In this document: one piece after another, positions 9,857 through 19,277 of the stretch | How positions within the stretch are numbered: position 1 is the first letter of the stretch | Layout of the letters: every line of letters begins with the position of its first letter | Origin: an uncultured Gemmatimonadales bacterium | GTDB lineage: Bacteria; Gemmatimonadota; Gemmatimonadetes; JACCXV01; JAHWKZ01 | Assembly: GCA_947259315.1 (NCBI GenBank) | Contig: CAMYLR010000021.1 | Span: forward strand, 19,659 to 83,658 | Direction of reading: 5' to 3' | DNA: 64,000 nt | The notes under the pieces: model-generated | What the model was told of the DNA's origin: nothing | What the model saw: only the letters and a program-made list of their open reading frames with translations | Databases searched by the model: none | Made by a program: the position numbers and the translations under genes

Positions 9857-11629
9857 ATGACGTGGGAGATCCTCTTCGTCTTTGCGATCATTCTGATCGC
9901 GCTAGCGCTCTTTATCACCGAGCGCTACGCGGTCGATCAGGTGGCGCTTGTAATCCCGGTAATTCTGTTGCTGGCGGGGATTCTAACACCCGGAGAGGCA
10001 CTGTCCGGGTTCAGCAACGAAGCCACCATCACCGTAGCCGCGATGCTCTGTTTGTCGCTGGGGCTCGTCAAGACGGGCGCCGTCGACACGCTCGGGCGGT
10101 GGGCCCAAAACGCACCGCTCGGCGGGCCGAGGCTGCGTCTCGTCGTCCTGTCCCTCGTCGTCGCCGGGGTATCCCCGTTTCTAAACAACACCGCGGTCGT
10201 GGTCGTCTTCCTACCGGTGTTTCTGGCGTTGGCCCAGCGCGACAACCAACCGCCATCGCTGTACCTCATGCCGCTCTCGTTCGCCGCTATTCTGGGTGGC
10301 ACGATCACCCTGCTGGGTACTTCGACCAACTTGCTCGTCTACGGTCTCATCCACTCCCGCGGTTTCGACGAGCTGTCGATGTTCTCGATCGCCCCGTTGG
10401 GTCTGATCTTCACCGTGATCGGGCTGGCGTACCTGTTCACCGCTGGCCGATCGTTGATGCCGCGCCGGGTTGGCATGACGGACCTGACCGGCAAGTACGA
10501 GGTTCGCTCGTTCGTGACCGAGCTGACCGTCCGCCAAGGCTCACCAGCGGTCGGCCAATCACTCGGCGAGCTGAAATGGGGTTCCGAGTTCGACGTCTCG
10601 GTCCTCGGGCTCCGGCGCCGCCAGCGTACCCTCTGGAGTCCGGGACCCAACCGACGGTTGATGGTCGGCGATACGCTGTTCGCCAAGGGCCATCACGAGG
10701 ATCTCCTGTGGCTGGCGATCAAACAGGGGCTGGCGATGCCGACGCCGTCGGTCGGACCGGATTTGGAATCGGAAGACGCGCATCTGGCGGAGGTTCTGGT
10801 CGCTCCCGGCGCGTCTATCGTCGGCCGAACCCTGGCTGGAGCCCGTTTCCAGCAGCGATATCACGCCACCGTGCTGGCGGTGCAGCACCTGGGCGAGACG
10901 ATCCGCACGCGGCTCCCTCACGTGCGACTGGAGGCCGGCGACCTGCTGCTCATCCATGGGACGGCGCCCGACCTGGACGCGTTGGTCGGGGAAACGGGGC
11001 TCGTCCCGCTGGGCGCCGTCCGACGACCCACCAGGCCGCGACCGCGGGCGCTCTTCGCGGTCGGTGTTCTCATCGCGGTGGTCGCCGTGGCCGGACTAAA
11101 CCTGTTGCCGATCATGACCGCTGCGCTGACCGGCGTGCTGCTCATGGTCTTCACACGCTGCGTGCGACTCGAGGAGATCTACGTTGAGCTCGACTGGATG
11201 GTGATCTTCCTGCTGGCCGGCGTAATCCCTCTCGGCGTGGCGATGGACAAGACGGGCGCGGCCCAATGGCTGGCGGACGCAGTGGCTGCGTCGGTGGGTC
11301 CGTTGGGCCCGCACTTTACGGTGGCCGCGTTCTACTTGTTGACGTCGCTGCTCACCTCGGTCATGTCGAACAACGCAACCGCGGTCGTACTGACGCCGAT
11401 CGCCCTGCTCACCGCAGCCGACCTGGGGATGAACCCATACGCGTTGGTGGTAGCGGTCATGTTTGGCGCTTCGGCGTCTTTCATGACGCCGGTCGGGTAC
11501 CAGACGAACACCCTGATCTACGCTCCCGGTGGGTACCGGTTCTTCGACTTCCTCAAAGTCGGCACACCGCTCAACTTCTTGCTGCTCGTAACGGCCACGA
11601 TACTGATTCCGTTGTTCTGGCCGTCCTAA
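9857..11629 (+). CDS. SLC13/DASS-type permease with central RCK_C (TrkA-C) domains
   Basis: A 590-residue inner-membrane transporter. Both halves carry the helix-hairpin NTA signatures of the ion transporter superfamily (SPFLNNTAVVVVFLPV, TSVMSNNATAVVLTPIALL) and the substrate loops LGTSTNLLVYG and TPVGYQTNTLIY. Two soluble RCK_C modules lie between them at about residues 215-375 (RQGSPAVGQSLGELKW, APGASIVGRTLAGARF), as in SLC13-like anion or sulfate permeases. RCK_C domains often bind small ligands or nucleotides and gate transport. The substrate is likely a divalent anion such as sulfate or a dicarboxylate, but the sequence does not settle this. Confidence 0.88.
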   Translation: MTWEILFVFAIILIALALFITERYAVDQVALVIPVILLLAGILTPGEALSGFSNEATITVAAMLCLSLGLVKTGAVDTLGRWAQNAPLGGPRLRLVVLSLVVAGVSPFLNNTAVVVVFLPVFLALAQRDNQPPSLYLMPLSFAAILGGTITLLGTSTNLLVYGLIHSRGFDELSMFSIAPLGLIFTVIGLAYLFTAGRSLMPRRVGMTDLTGKYEVRSFVTELTVRQGSPAVGQSLGELKWGSEFDVSVLGLRRRQRTLWSPGPNRRLMVGDTLFAKGHHEDLLWLAIKQGLAMPTPSVGPDLESEDAHLAEVLVAPGASIVGRTLAGARFQQRYHATVLAVQHLGETIRTRLPHVRLEAGDLLLIHGTAPDLDALVGETGLVPLGAVRRPTRPRPRALFAVGVLIAVVAVAGLNLLPIMTAALTGVLLMVFTRCVRLEEIYVELDWMVIFLLAGVIPLGVAMDKTGAAQWLADAVAASVGPLGPHFTVAAFYLLTSLLTSVMSNNATAVVLTPIALLTAADLGMNPYALVVAVMFGASASFMTPVGYQTNTLIYAPGGYRFFDFLKVGTPLNFLLLVTATILIPLFWPS

Positions 11630-11631
11630 GG

Positions 11632-12129
11632 TTAGTCGACCAGCTGCCGAAAAAGACTCGACTCGCGCTGAAAAAACCCTTGCGTGTGGAACGAGTCGGG
11701 TAGACCGAACAGCTCGTAGTCGAGATGGTGACAGAACTCGTGTAGCAAGGTCCGGAGAAACGTTCGGTAGGCCACCACCTTGCGGCGCGCGGCGGTGCGC
11801 ATCCACAAGTCGATCTTGGCCGGCGCACCATCGTCGGTGGCCTCGTACAAGCCGTGCAGCTCACTGTTCGGATTGGAGGGACGCACAGCCAGCACTCGCA
11901 CCGCCACGCGTGATACCGAGAGGTCGTCCGCCAGCTCGTCGGCCAACGCCTGGCAGGCATCCCTGATCGGGCCTCGCTTGCCGGCCGCCAGCCTGGTCTC
12001 GATGTCGTCTGCCAGCGGTCGCAGCGGTTCGGGCGAAGTCAACTCGACCTCGGTGATCGAGTCGCTCTTGTCGTAGATCGCCTGTTCGCGACGGGTCAGC
12101 TTTGTGTAATAACCGAAACGAGCGGTCAC
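11632..12129 (-). CDS. Small zincin-like protein with HExxH motif
   Basis: A 165-residue soluble protein with a GTG start. The motif LLHEFCHHLDYELFG near residue 130 contains HEFCH, the HExxH zinc-binding and catalytic signature of zincin metalloproteases. A further His and an acidic residue lie just after it. The upstream half (ACQALADELADDLSVSRVAV) looks like a helical scaffold, and SELHGLYEATDDGAPAKIDLWM gives the edge-strand region typical of small zincins. No secretion signal is seen. It is convergent with the SLC13 gene (2 bp gap) and starts 3 bp after the stop of the upstream membrane protein gene, so those two are probably cotranscribed. Substrate unknown. Confidence 0.65.
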   Translation of the reverse strand: MTARFGYYTKLTRREQAIYDKSDSITEVELTSPEPLRPLADDIETRLAAGKRGPIRDACQALADELADDLSVSRVAVRVLAVRPSNPNSELHGLYEATDDGAPAKIDLWMRTAARRKVVAYRTFLRTLLHEFCHHLDYELFGLPDSFHTQGFFQRESSLFRQLVD

Positions 12130-12132
12130 CGA

Positions 12133-12513
12133 CTAGACGACGACGCTGCCAGACAAGATCATGGCCGACGCAAAGCCAAAGATCGGTGCGCACAACTTGT
12201 ACGGCAGCGGTGAAGCCTTGGCTCCAGTGAGCAAGCTCACCGCAGCCATTAGCAGCAGGAAGAGGGCTGACATCCTATAAACGATCATCGATCCGAACTC
12301 TGTTGGGCTTCCCCAAACGGTGGTGACCGACACAAGCGCGGCTACAAAAACCAGCGTGACGCCCTCGAGGATCCATTCCATCGTGAGAACGTAACGGTTG
12401 TCATCAGTGAGCGGTTCGAAGCCAGCCACCACTGGTCCGGTCTTCACTAGATGCATCACCCCCCAGAATGCGATCATCGCGGACCCAGCCAACAGAAGCG
12501 TGTGCGATAGCAA
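12133..12513 (-). CDS. Four-helix integral membrane protein of unknown function
   Basis: A hydrophobic protein of 126 residues with about four transmembrane helices (LLAGSAMIAFWGVMHL, LEGVTLVFVAALVSV, MSALFLLLMAAVSLL, IFGFASAMILSGSVVV). A GGAGG ribosome-binding site sits 8 nt before the TTG at 12513, whereas the in-frame GTG at 12522 overlaps that site; I therefore prefer TTG. No ligand residues or family motif are recognisable. The gene lies downstream of fdhD on the same strand and upstream of the zincin-like gene. Confidence 0.6.
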   Translation of the reverse strand: MLSHTLLLAGSAMIAFWGVMHLVKTGPVVAGFEPLTDDNRYVLTMEWILEGVTLVFVAALVSVTTVWGSPTEFGSMIVYRMSALFLLLMAAVSLLTGAKASPLPYKLCAPIFGFASAMILSGSVVV

Positions 12514-12543
12514 CTGAATCACCTCCGGATTGAACGCTCGATT

Positions 12544-13392
12544 CTACTCGTTCCCAACTCGTTTCGGTCCGACATAGACATTGAACCCGTCCGGCTTGGT
12601 GAAGCCGATCAGTGTCATGTTAAACTGGCGGGCGACATCGACCGCCAAGCTGGATGGAGCGCCGACGGCGACTACCATCGGGATTCCGGCGGCCAGCGCT
12701 TTCTGCATGATCTCGAACGATGTCCGCCCACTGACCGCCAGAAAGTGACCCATCAGGGGAACGCGATCCGCCAGGAGCTGGTGGCCGATGACCTTGTCGA
12801 CGGCGTTGTGGCGGCCAACGTCCTCTTTTAGCACCACGAGCTCGCCGGTCGGATCGAACAACCCGGCGGCATGGATCCCGCCTGTCCGATCGAACACCGG
12901 TTGGGCCCGTCGCAATGCGTCTGGAATCGACCGGATCACGTCGGCGTGAACAACCGGGCCATCGGGCAATGGCCTGCAACCCCGTATCTCGATCGCCTCG
13001 AGCGACGCCTTGCCACAGACACCGCAGCTCGACGTCATATAGAAGTTGCGGTTCAGCAATGTGGCGTCAAAGGCAGCCGGGTCGCGTAGCCGCACGGTCA
13101 CGATATTGTACTCCTGGGGCTCCTCGTCCTGGCAGTAGCTCAGGTCGACGACCGCATCGCGCCCATCGATCAGCCTTTCGGTGAACAGAAAGCCAGCCGT
13201 CAGCTCGAAGTCGTCGCCGGGGGTCCGCATCGTGACCGACACACTCTTTTCCACCGTGCGGTCACCTTCGAGCACCTCCAGCCGGATCTCCATCGGCTCC
13301 TCGACGGTGACGACGTCACGGGCGGATTCTGAAGAACCGTCGCGGTGGCGCGCCAGGTCGACCGGCGAAGTGTTGCGCTTGGGAGAGATCAT
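12544..13392 (-). CDS. fdhD: Formate dehydrogenase accessory sulfurtransferase FdhD
   Basis: A 282-residue cytoplasmic protein. FdhD carries sulfur from IscS to the molybdenum bis-MGD cofactor before insertion into formate dehydrogenase. Family hallmarks are present: EPMEIRLEV early on, the DDFELTAGFLFTE segment, the catalytic Cys motif SSCGVCGKAS (CxxC), and FDRTGGIHAAGLF with the downstream EDVGRHNAVDKVIG signature. The C-terminal part (FEIMQKALAAGIPMVVAVGAPSS) completes the GDP-binding region. It is divergent from the formate dehydrogenase genes across a 64-bp gap, which supports the function. Confidence 0.96.
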   Translation of the reverse strand: MISPKRNTSPVDLARHRDGSSESARDVVTVEEPMEIRLEVLEGDRTVEKSVSVTMRTPGDDFELTAGFLFTERLIDGRDAVVDLSYCQDEEPQEYNIVTVRLRDPAAFDATLLNRNFYMTSSCGVCGKASLEAIEIRGCRPLPDGPVVHADVIRSIPDALRRAQPVFDRTGGIHAAGLFDPTGELVVLKEDVGRHNAVDKVIGHQLLADRVPLMGHFLAVSGRTSFEIMQKALAAGIPMVVAVGAPSSLAVDVARQFNMTLIGFTKPDGFNVYVGPKRVGNE

Positions 13393-13456
13393 TTCTGTTC
13401 GACCATAGTAACATTGCAGGGATGCACAGACACGGGTACTCTAGGCTCCAAGACCG

Positions 13457-15127
13457 GTGAATACCCCGACGAACCAGGAACTTTTCGATGCGTGGCGGCA
13501 CGAGCCGGCACCCCTGCTCCCGCTGCTGCACGCGTTTCACGATCGTGACGGCTACCTGTCGGAAGGTGCCATGCGCGCGATCGCCAAAGAGCTGCGCTTG
13601 CCGCTCGCCGACCTCTTCGGAACCGTCACGTTCTACCACCACCTGTCACGCGAACCAGGGGGTCACCAGGCGCCGCGCGTTTGCACCGGCCCGGTTTGTC
13701 AGCTCAAGGGCGCAGCCCAAGTTCTGGCGAGTCTCGACGGCGCGACTTCGATGCCGTGCCCCGGCCGCTGCGACGATCCGGTCCCGGTGCTTGTCGGCGA
13801 CAAGGTGTTCACCGGGGCCGAACTCGATCGCGCCCGCTCACCGCTCCCACCGCCGCCACCGGATGGCATCGACGAGTGCGTCTTCGCCGCGATCCGCGCA
13901 ACGGCCCGCGACAGCATCGAGGGCTACCGCGCCAGCGGAGGCTACCGAGCGCTACCGACCGCGATCGAAAAGATGCGCCCTGGGGAACTGCTGGATCTCG
14001 TCGACGCCAGCCAGTTGGCCGGTCGCGGTGGGGCCGGGTTCCCGACGGGTCGCAAGTGGCGCGCGGTAGCCGATGCAGAGGGCACCCCAAAGACGATCGT
14101 CTGCAACGCCGACGAAGGTGAGCCGGGCTGTTTCAAGGACCGCGTGCTCATGGATCACGACCCGCATGCGGTCATCGAATCGATGGCGCTGGCCGCCTAC
14201 GCCACCGGCGCATCGCGGGGTTTTATCTATCTGCGATACGAGTACCCCGAGACATATCGGCTGCTCGCGCGTGCCATCGCCGAGGCCGAAGCCGCAGATA
14301 TGATCGGCAACGCCGTCTGCGGCACCGGATTCTCCTTCCACCTGTACCTGCGACGCGGCGCGGGGGCGTACATCTGTGGCGAGGAAACGTCGTTGCTTAA
14401 CAGCTTGGAGGGGAAGCACCCGTTTCCCAGGAACCGACCGCCTTTTCCAGTCACCCACGGGTACGAGAATCTGCCGACCGTCGTCAACAACGTCGAAACC
14501 TTGGTTTCGGTTCCACCGATCGTGGTTCACGGCGCGGATTGGTACCGCGACCTGGGACTCAGCGACCACCCTGGCACCAAGGTCATAAGCCTATCGGGTG
14601 ACATCAAGCGGCCCGGTAACTACGAGGTCCCGATAGGATTGCCGCTTATGAGCCTGCTCCAAGATTGGGCCGGCGGACCCGGCGAAGGACGAAGCGTCCA
14701 AGCGGTGACGATGGCTGGTTTGTCGGGAGGCTTCTTGGCCGGCGAAGATCTCGATGTAGCGCTCGACGAGCCCAGCATTCGAGCCAAGGGATCGTTTCTC
14801 GGCGCCGGCGGCATCATGGTGTTCGACGACACCCGCGACATGATCGACGTCGCTCACAGTGCGATGGAGTTCTTCGCCCACGAATCGTGCGGCAAGTGCT
14901 TCCCGTGTCGGATCGGCACGCGGCGCCTCACAGAGCGGCTGAATGGGGCCGGTCCAGATGACGTAACCCAATGGGTGGACGAGGTTTCTGACATCGGCGA
15001 GACGATGAAGCAGACGAGTGCTTGCGGGCTCGGGATGGCCGCTCCGCTGATTACCGAAAGCCTGATGAAGTACTTTCCGGAGCGAGTTACAGAACACGTC
15101 GGCAACCGAAGGGGCGCGAACCGATGA
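13457..15127 (+). CDS. fdhB: NAD-dependent formate dehydrogenase, beta (NuoE-NuoF fusion) subunit
   Basis: A 556-residue flavoprotein subunit. Residues 1-140 are a NuoE-like thioredoxin-fold [2Fe-2S] domain with cysteines in CTGPVCQ and CPGRCDDP. Next comes a NuoF-like module with the FMN/NADH site (LAGRGGAGFPTGRKW), CNADEGEPGCFKDR and GAGAYICGEETSLLNSLEG. A [4Fe-4S] site follows in ESCGKCFPCRIGTRRL. Electrons from formate pass through this subunit to NAD+. The fused layout matches FdsB/FdhB of soluble NAD-linked FDHs. No separate small gamma subunit is visible. The GTG start has a weak ribosome-binding site. The stop overlaps the start of the alpha gene (ATGA). Confidence 0.93.
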   Translation: MNTPTNQELFDAWRHEPAPLLPLLHAFHDRDGYLSEGAMRAIAKELRLPLADLFGTVTFYHHLSREPGGHQAPRVCTGPVCQLKGAAQVLASLDGATSMPCPGRCDDPVPVLVGDKVFTGAELDRARSPLPPPPPDGIDECVFAAIRATARDSIEGYRASGGYRALPTAIEKMRPGELLDLVDASQLAGRGGAGFPTGRKWRAVADAEGTPKTIVCNADEGEPGCFKDRVLMDHDPHAVIESMALAAYATGASRGFIYLRYEYPETYRLLARAIAEAEAADMIGNAVCGTGFSFHLYLRRGAGAYICGEETSLLNSLEGKHPFPRNRPPFPVTHGYENLPTVVNNVETLVSVPPIVVHGADWYRDLGLSDHPGTKVISLSGDIKRPGNYEVPIGLPLMSLLQDWAGGPGEGRSVQAVTMAGLSGGFLAGEDLDVALDEPSIRAKGSFLGAGGIMVFDDTRDMIDVAHSAMEFFAHESCGKCFPCRIGTRRLTERLNGAGPDDVTQWVDEVSDIGETMKQTSACGLGMAAPLITESLMKYFPERVTEHVGNRRGANR

Positions 15128-17868
15128 TCCGTAGAGCGACTGAAGAACCGGTAACCCAACAGCCGACCCCACCGGCGATCCACACGCTCACGCTCGACGG
15201 TGAAGAGGTCTCGTTTACCGCCGGCGAGACGCTCATCGACATCACCTACCGCCACCACAAGGACGTTCCAAACCTCTGCTACGACCCGCGGCTCGAGCCC
15301 TTTGGCGCTTGTCGGTTGTGCATCGTCGAGTTGGAAGGTGCCAACAACCCGGTTGCGTCATGCACGACCCTGGCCGAGCCGAACATGGTTGTAACGACCC
15401 GGACAGCGAGACTCGAGACGCATCGTCGTGTTTTGATGGAGATGGTCGCATCAGAGAATCGCGACATCGACGTCGACCCCCTGAGCGGTTACGCCTCCCA
15501 ACAGATGCGCGAGCTCGTCGATCAGTACGACGCCCGAACCGGCCGTTTCCAGGGTGAACAGTCGGGTACGAGCCGCGAGGACGACGACAACCCGTTCATC
15601 AAGCGCGATTACGACAATTGCATTTCGTGCTACCGCTGTGTGCGCGTCTGCGCCGAGCAGGAAGGCGACTACGCGATAAGCGTTATGAATCGTGGCTTTG
15701 ACACCCAGATAACGACCGAGTTCGAGGGATTGCTCGTCGACTCGGCGTGCACCTTCTGCGGTCAATGCATCCAAACGTGCCCCACGGGCGCGCTGGCAGA
15801 CCTCAAAGCGCTAGCCAACAAAGATGTGCCTGGGGAGACGGTCACTACACGCACGATCTGTCCCTACTGCGGCGTCGGATGCACGGTCGATGTGATGACT
15901 CGCGGCGAGCAAATCGTCGGTGTTCTGCCCGCGATGGACGGGCCCGCCAACGAAGGCGCGCTGTGCGTCAAGGGACAGTTCGCGTTCGACTTCGTTCATC
16001 ATCCCGATCGGCTGGCGACCCCGCTCGTCCGGGGCGACGACGGCGAGCTGCACGAAGCGAGCTGGGACGAAGCGCTCGATCGCGCGGCCACCGGATTCCG
16101 AAAGGTGCTCGACGAGCACGGCCGGCACAGCGTGTATGGTGTCGCGTCGGGCCGCGCACCCACCGAAGCCTGTTACATGCTGCAACGGTTTATTCGGGCT
16201 GGCTTCGGGACCAACCAGATCGATAACTGTAGCCGAGCTTGACACGCTCCCACGGTCGCCGGTCTGGCGGCCACGATCGGACGGGGAGCGATGTCGAACC
16301 CACTCGTGGACATGGACAAGCCCGATGTGATCTTCTGCATCGGCACGAACATGACCGAGTGCCATCCGGTTGCGGCGACCCGTATCAAGCGGGCGATCGC
16401 CCGGGGGGCCAAGCTGATCGTGGCCGACCCGCGCCGGATTCCGCTTGCCGATCTAGCTGATCTGTACCTGCCGCTTCGGGTTGGATCGGACGCGGCACTG
16501 CTATTGGCGATGGCCCACGTGATCGAGCGTGAGGGACTCGTCGACGCGGCGTTCATCGACGAGCGCACCGTCGACGGTGAGTTGTTCCTCGAGCACGTCC
16601 GCAAGTTCCCACCCGAGTGGGCCGAGCGGATCAGCGGCGTGCGCGCCGAGGATATCGAACGCGCGGCGTTGTGGTACGGCACTGCCGAGCGCGGGGCGAT
16701 CTACTACACGCTCGGTATCACCGAGCACATCTGTGGCGTCGAGAATGTGCAGTGCCTGTGCAACCTGGCGCTCATGACCGGCAACATCGGCCGCGAGGGA
16801 ACCGGTATCAACCCGATGCGCGGCCAGAACAACATTCAGGGTGCTGGCGACTCGGGCGCGTTACCCAACAACTACGTTGGGTTCCAAGCCGTCGATGACC
16901 CGGCACACCAGAAGAAATTCACAAAGGCCTACGGCCGCGAGACCGATCTCGAAAAGGGCCCGACGAAAGTGACCGCGCTCGAGATGTGCGGCGATCGGAT
17001 CAAGGCGATGGTGATCGCCGGCGAGAACACCGTCGTGTCTGACCCCGATCGGGACCACTGCGAGCATGCGCTCAAGAGCCTCGACCACCTGGTGGTCATC
17101 GACATCTTCTTGACCGAGACCGCACAGTTGGCCGACGTCGTGCTGCCGGCCACAGCGTGGGGCGAAACCGATGGCACCTGTACCAACACCGAGCGCCGCG
17201 TGCAACGGTTACGCGCCGCCGTTCCACCGCCGGGCGACGCCAAGCCCGACTGGTGGATCGTGTCACAATTGGCCCAGCGGATCGGCTTCAAAGGATTCGA
17301 GTTCGAATCCGCTAAAGAGGTATTCAACGAGCTGTGCGAGCTGTCTGCGACCTACCACGGGCTCGATTGGGACCGCATCGAGCACAGCGAGTATCAATGG
17401 CCGGTGCCCCACGCCGGACATCCGGGAACGCCACGACTCCACGAAGGAGAGTTCGTCAACGGACGTGGGATCTTCAAGCTGATCGAGTACCGCGACCCGG
17501 CGGAGACGATCAACGACGACTATCCGGTGTGGCTGACGACCGGGCGTCGGTTGGCATCGTACCACACTCGGACCCAGACCGGCCGCTCGGCCGGTATCGA
17601 CTATCTGCTCCCCGAGGAAACGCTCGAGGTTAACCCCAGCGACGTCGACGCTTGGGGATTGGCCGATGGCGAATGGGCCGAGGTGTCGAGTCCCCGTGGG
17701 TCGGTGCGCATCAAGGTCCGAGCAACGGACCGTTCGCCACGGGGCACGGTGTTCGCCAGCTTCAGCTTCGCCGATGTCCCGGTCAACGTGTTGACCGGAT
17801 CGGGCTACGACCCGATCACCGAAACTGCCGAGTTAAAGGTGTGTCCCGTCAGGGTCGAACCCGCGTAG
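15124..17868 (+). CDS. fdhA: Selenocysteine-containing formate dehydrogenase alpha subunit (UGA read as Sec)
   Basis: One continuous frame of 914 residues interrupted only by TGA at codon 373 (16240-16242). The surrounding residues read NCSRA-U-HAPTVAGL. This is the active-site Sec/Cys position of bis-MGD formate dehydrogenases, where E. coli FdhF has U-H-G-P-S-V. Domains in order: NuoG-like [2Fe-2S] (about 50-80), His/Cys [4Fe-4S] region (NCISCYRCVRVC, about 165-176), ferredoxin cluster (CTFCGQCIQTC), molybdopterin-domain [4Fe-4S] (CPYCGVGC, about 246-253), then the catalytic domains and a C-terminal aspartate-decarboxylase-like barrel. It oxidises formate to CO2 in the cytoplasm. Its end overlaps the convergent hydrolase gene by 20 bp. 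Automated callers would split it into two genes at 16242 and about 16291. Confidence 0.95.
16240..16272 (+). promoter_or_regulatory. Bacterial SECIS element in fdhA
   Basis: UGA is at 16240-16242. After an 18-nt spacer a 7-bp stem pairs GGTCGCC (16254-16260) with GGCGGCC (16266-16272), with one G-U pair, and the loop is GGTCT (16261-16265). The loop sequence and the 18-nt distance to the UGA match what I recall of the E. coli fdhF SECIS that recruits SelB. The element lies wholly inside the coding frame. Confidence 0.9.
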
Positions 17869-18865
17869 TGATGCCCTGATCGGTTCTGACCGCCGTGACG
17901 ACGTCTCTCACGGCTTTTGTGACAGCCTCCGGCGCATCGAACTGAATGAAGTGACCGCTGTTCTCGATCACGCGGTGATCGCTGTCGATCGAGAGAGTCG
18001 CGAGATCCTCCTGCAACTCGATCCACAGGGGCCGGAACCGCGCGCGGAGAGCCGGCGTCACGCCAGGGGGGAAGACGTCCGGATCGCGGCCGGCGGTGAG
18101 CACGACGAGCGGCAACGAGTCGAGTGCACCCGCCTCCGTTGCCTGCGACATGCTCGCGTCCTGCGCATCGGACTCCGCCAGAAGCGCGGGAACCGACCGC
18201 GGCATGTACGCATTGACGATCGAGGCGACGTCGGGCGGAAGTTGTCGCAAGGGAACGCCGCCCCTCACTCTCAAAACACCGGTCTGGGCCAGCAGCGGCC
18301 CCATGAGCCGAGTTCGCGCCGGAACTCTCGCTCGCTGCACTAGCTCGAGTGGGAACCGCTGCCACTGGCCCGGGTGTGACGCGTCCACGAAGACCAACCC
18401 CACGACCTCGTCCGGAAACCGATCGACGAACACTCGCATGTACACGCCACCGATCGAGTGACCGACCAACACGTAGGGTGGCCGGACAGCAGCGGCTGAT
18501 AGAAGCGCGTGCAGGTCGGTTGCGATCTGTTCCCCATCACGCGGCGTGTTTCCGCGATCGCTCCACATGAGTCCCGCACGATCGTACGAGCAAACTCGGG
18601 TGAACTCGGCGATCGATGGTTGCACCTCGGTCCACGCCATCGACGCAGCGGGACCGGTCCCGGCCTCCAAGATGACGGTTGGGCTACCCTGGCCCGAGCA
18701 GTGGAGATGGAGTCGCACCCCGTCGATGTCGATAAGTCGCCCCGGCGCCGGTAGTGAGCGCGCGACTTCGCGACGTGCCCATTGTTCGTATGCCGTCCCG
18801 AGCGCCAAGAACAACGCGACACCGGTAACGACCGCAAACAAGATGCGTTTCGTCCATCGACGCAT
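17849..18865 (-). CDS. Membrane-anchored alpha/beta hydrolase
   Basis: A 338-residue protein. The ATG at 18863-18865 opens a signal-anchor (RRWTKRILFAVVTGVALFLAL). The fold follows: SPTVILEAGTG (oxyanion-hole strand region), VCSYDRAGLMWSD, and the nucleophile elbow VLVGHSIGGVYMRVF with Ser in G-H-S-I-G. A late acid occurs in LVVLTAGRDPDVF and the catalytic His in HRVIENSGHFIQFD. The catalytic domain would face the periplasm. It may act on esters or peptides; the sequence gives no substrate. It probably forms a unit with the Coa1-like and HD genes on the same strand. Confidence 0.85.
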   Translation of the reverse strand: MRRWTKRILFAVVTGVALFLALGTAYEQWARREVARSLPAPGRLIDIDGVRLHLHCSGQGSPTVILEAGTGPAASMAWTEVQPSIAEFTRVCSYDRAGLMWSDRGNTPRDGEQIATDLHALLSAAAVRPPYVLVGHSIGGVYMRVFVDRFPDEVVGLVFVDASHPGQWQRFPLELVQRARVPARTRLMGPLLAQTGVLRVRGGVPLRQLPPDVASIVNAYMPRSVPALLAESDAQDASMSQATEAGALDSLPLVVLTAGRDPDVFPPGVTPALRARFRPLWIELQEDLATLSIDSDHRVIENSGHFIQFDAPEAVTKAVRDVVTAVRTDQGITTRVRP

Positions 18866-18875
18866 CGTCTGCGTC

Positions 18876-19277
18876 TCAGGGTGGGTCCACGGCCGGTTCG
18901 AGCGTCGGACGAGCGTCACCGGTCAGTGGCAGTCGCGTGCCGTCCGACATCACGAATACAGCGCGTTCAACATTCCATCGCTGATCGGCGAACTCGATGT
19001 CGGCGTAGAACCGGCCGCTGTCCCGAGCCCCGACGACCGAAGCCACCAGCGCTCGCGTCGATGGCCCGGCCGCCTCGATGCGTTCCGGATCGAGGTGTCG
19101 GACACCCCCCAGCAAACCGACAACGGTGTTGTCACCGGTCACGAAAGCGCGTGCTGCGGTGACCGGCGTTGCGACCTCACGCGTGTCGAGAGCGCGACGG
19201 CTGTAAGCTTGGAACAACCCGGCAGTTAATGCGGCAAACGCCGCAAACAAGAGCACGATCCGACTACCCGAGCGCAC
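18876..19277 (-). CDS. Coa1-like (cytochrome c oxidase assembly factor) small membrane protein
   Basis: A 133-residue protein with an N-terminal membrane anchor (RIVLLFAAFAALTAGLFQ) and a periplasmic domain. The repeated Gly/Val turns (TVVGLLGGVRHL, ASVVGARDSGRFYADIEF) and the last strand pair (RAVFVMSDGTRLPLTG) resemble the Coa1/TIM21 family. The assignment rests on pattern alone. The GTG start at 19277 overlaps the end of the HD-domain gene by 14 bp, indicating translational coupling. Confidence 0.45.
   Translation of the reverse strand: MRSGSRIVLLFAAFAALTAGLFQAYSRRALDTREVATPVTAARAFVTGDNTVVGLLGGVRHLDPERIEAAGPSTRALVASVVGARDSGRFYADIEFADQRWNVERAVFVMSDGTRLPLTGDARPTLEPAVDPP

Noticed and set aside
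16240..16290. A frameshift or nonsense mutation splitting formate dehydrogenase into two genes
   Set aside because: The break is a single in-frame TGA at the Sec position with a matching SECIS; both halves stay in one frame.
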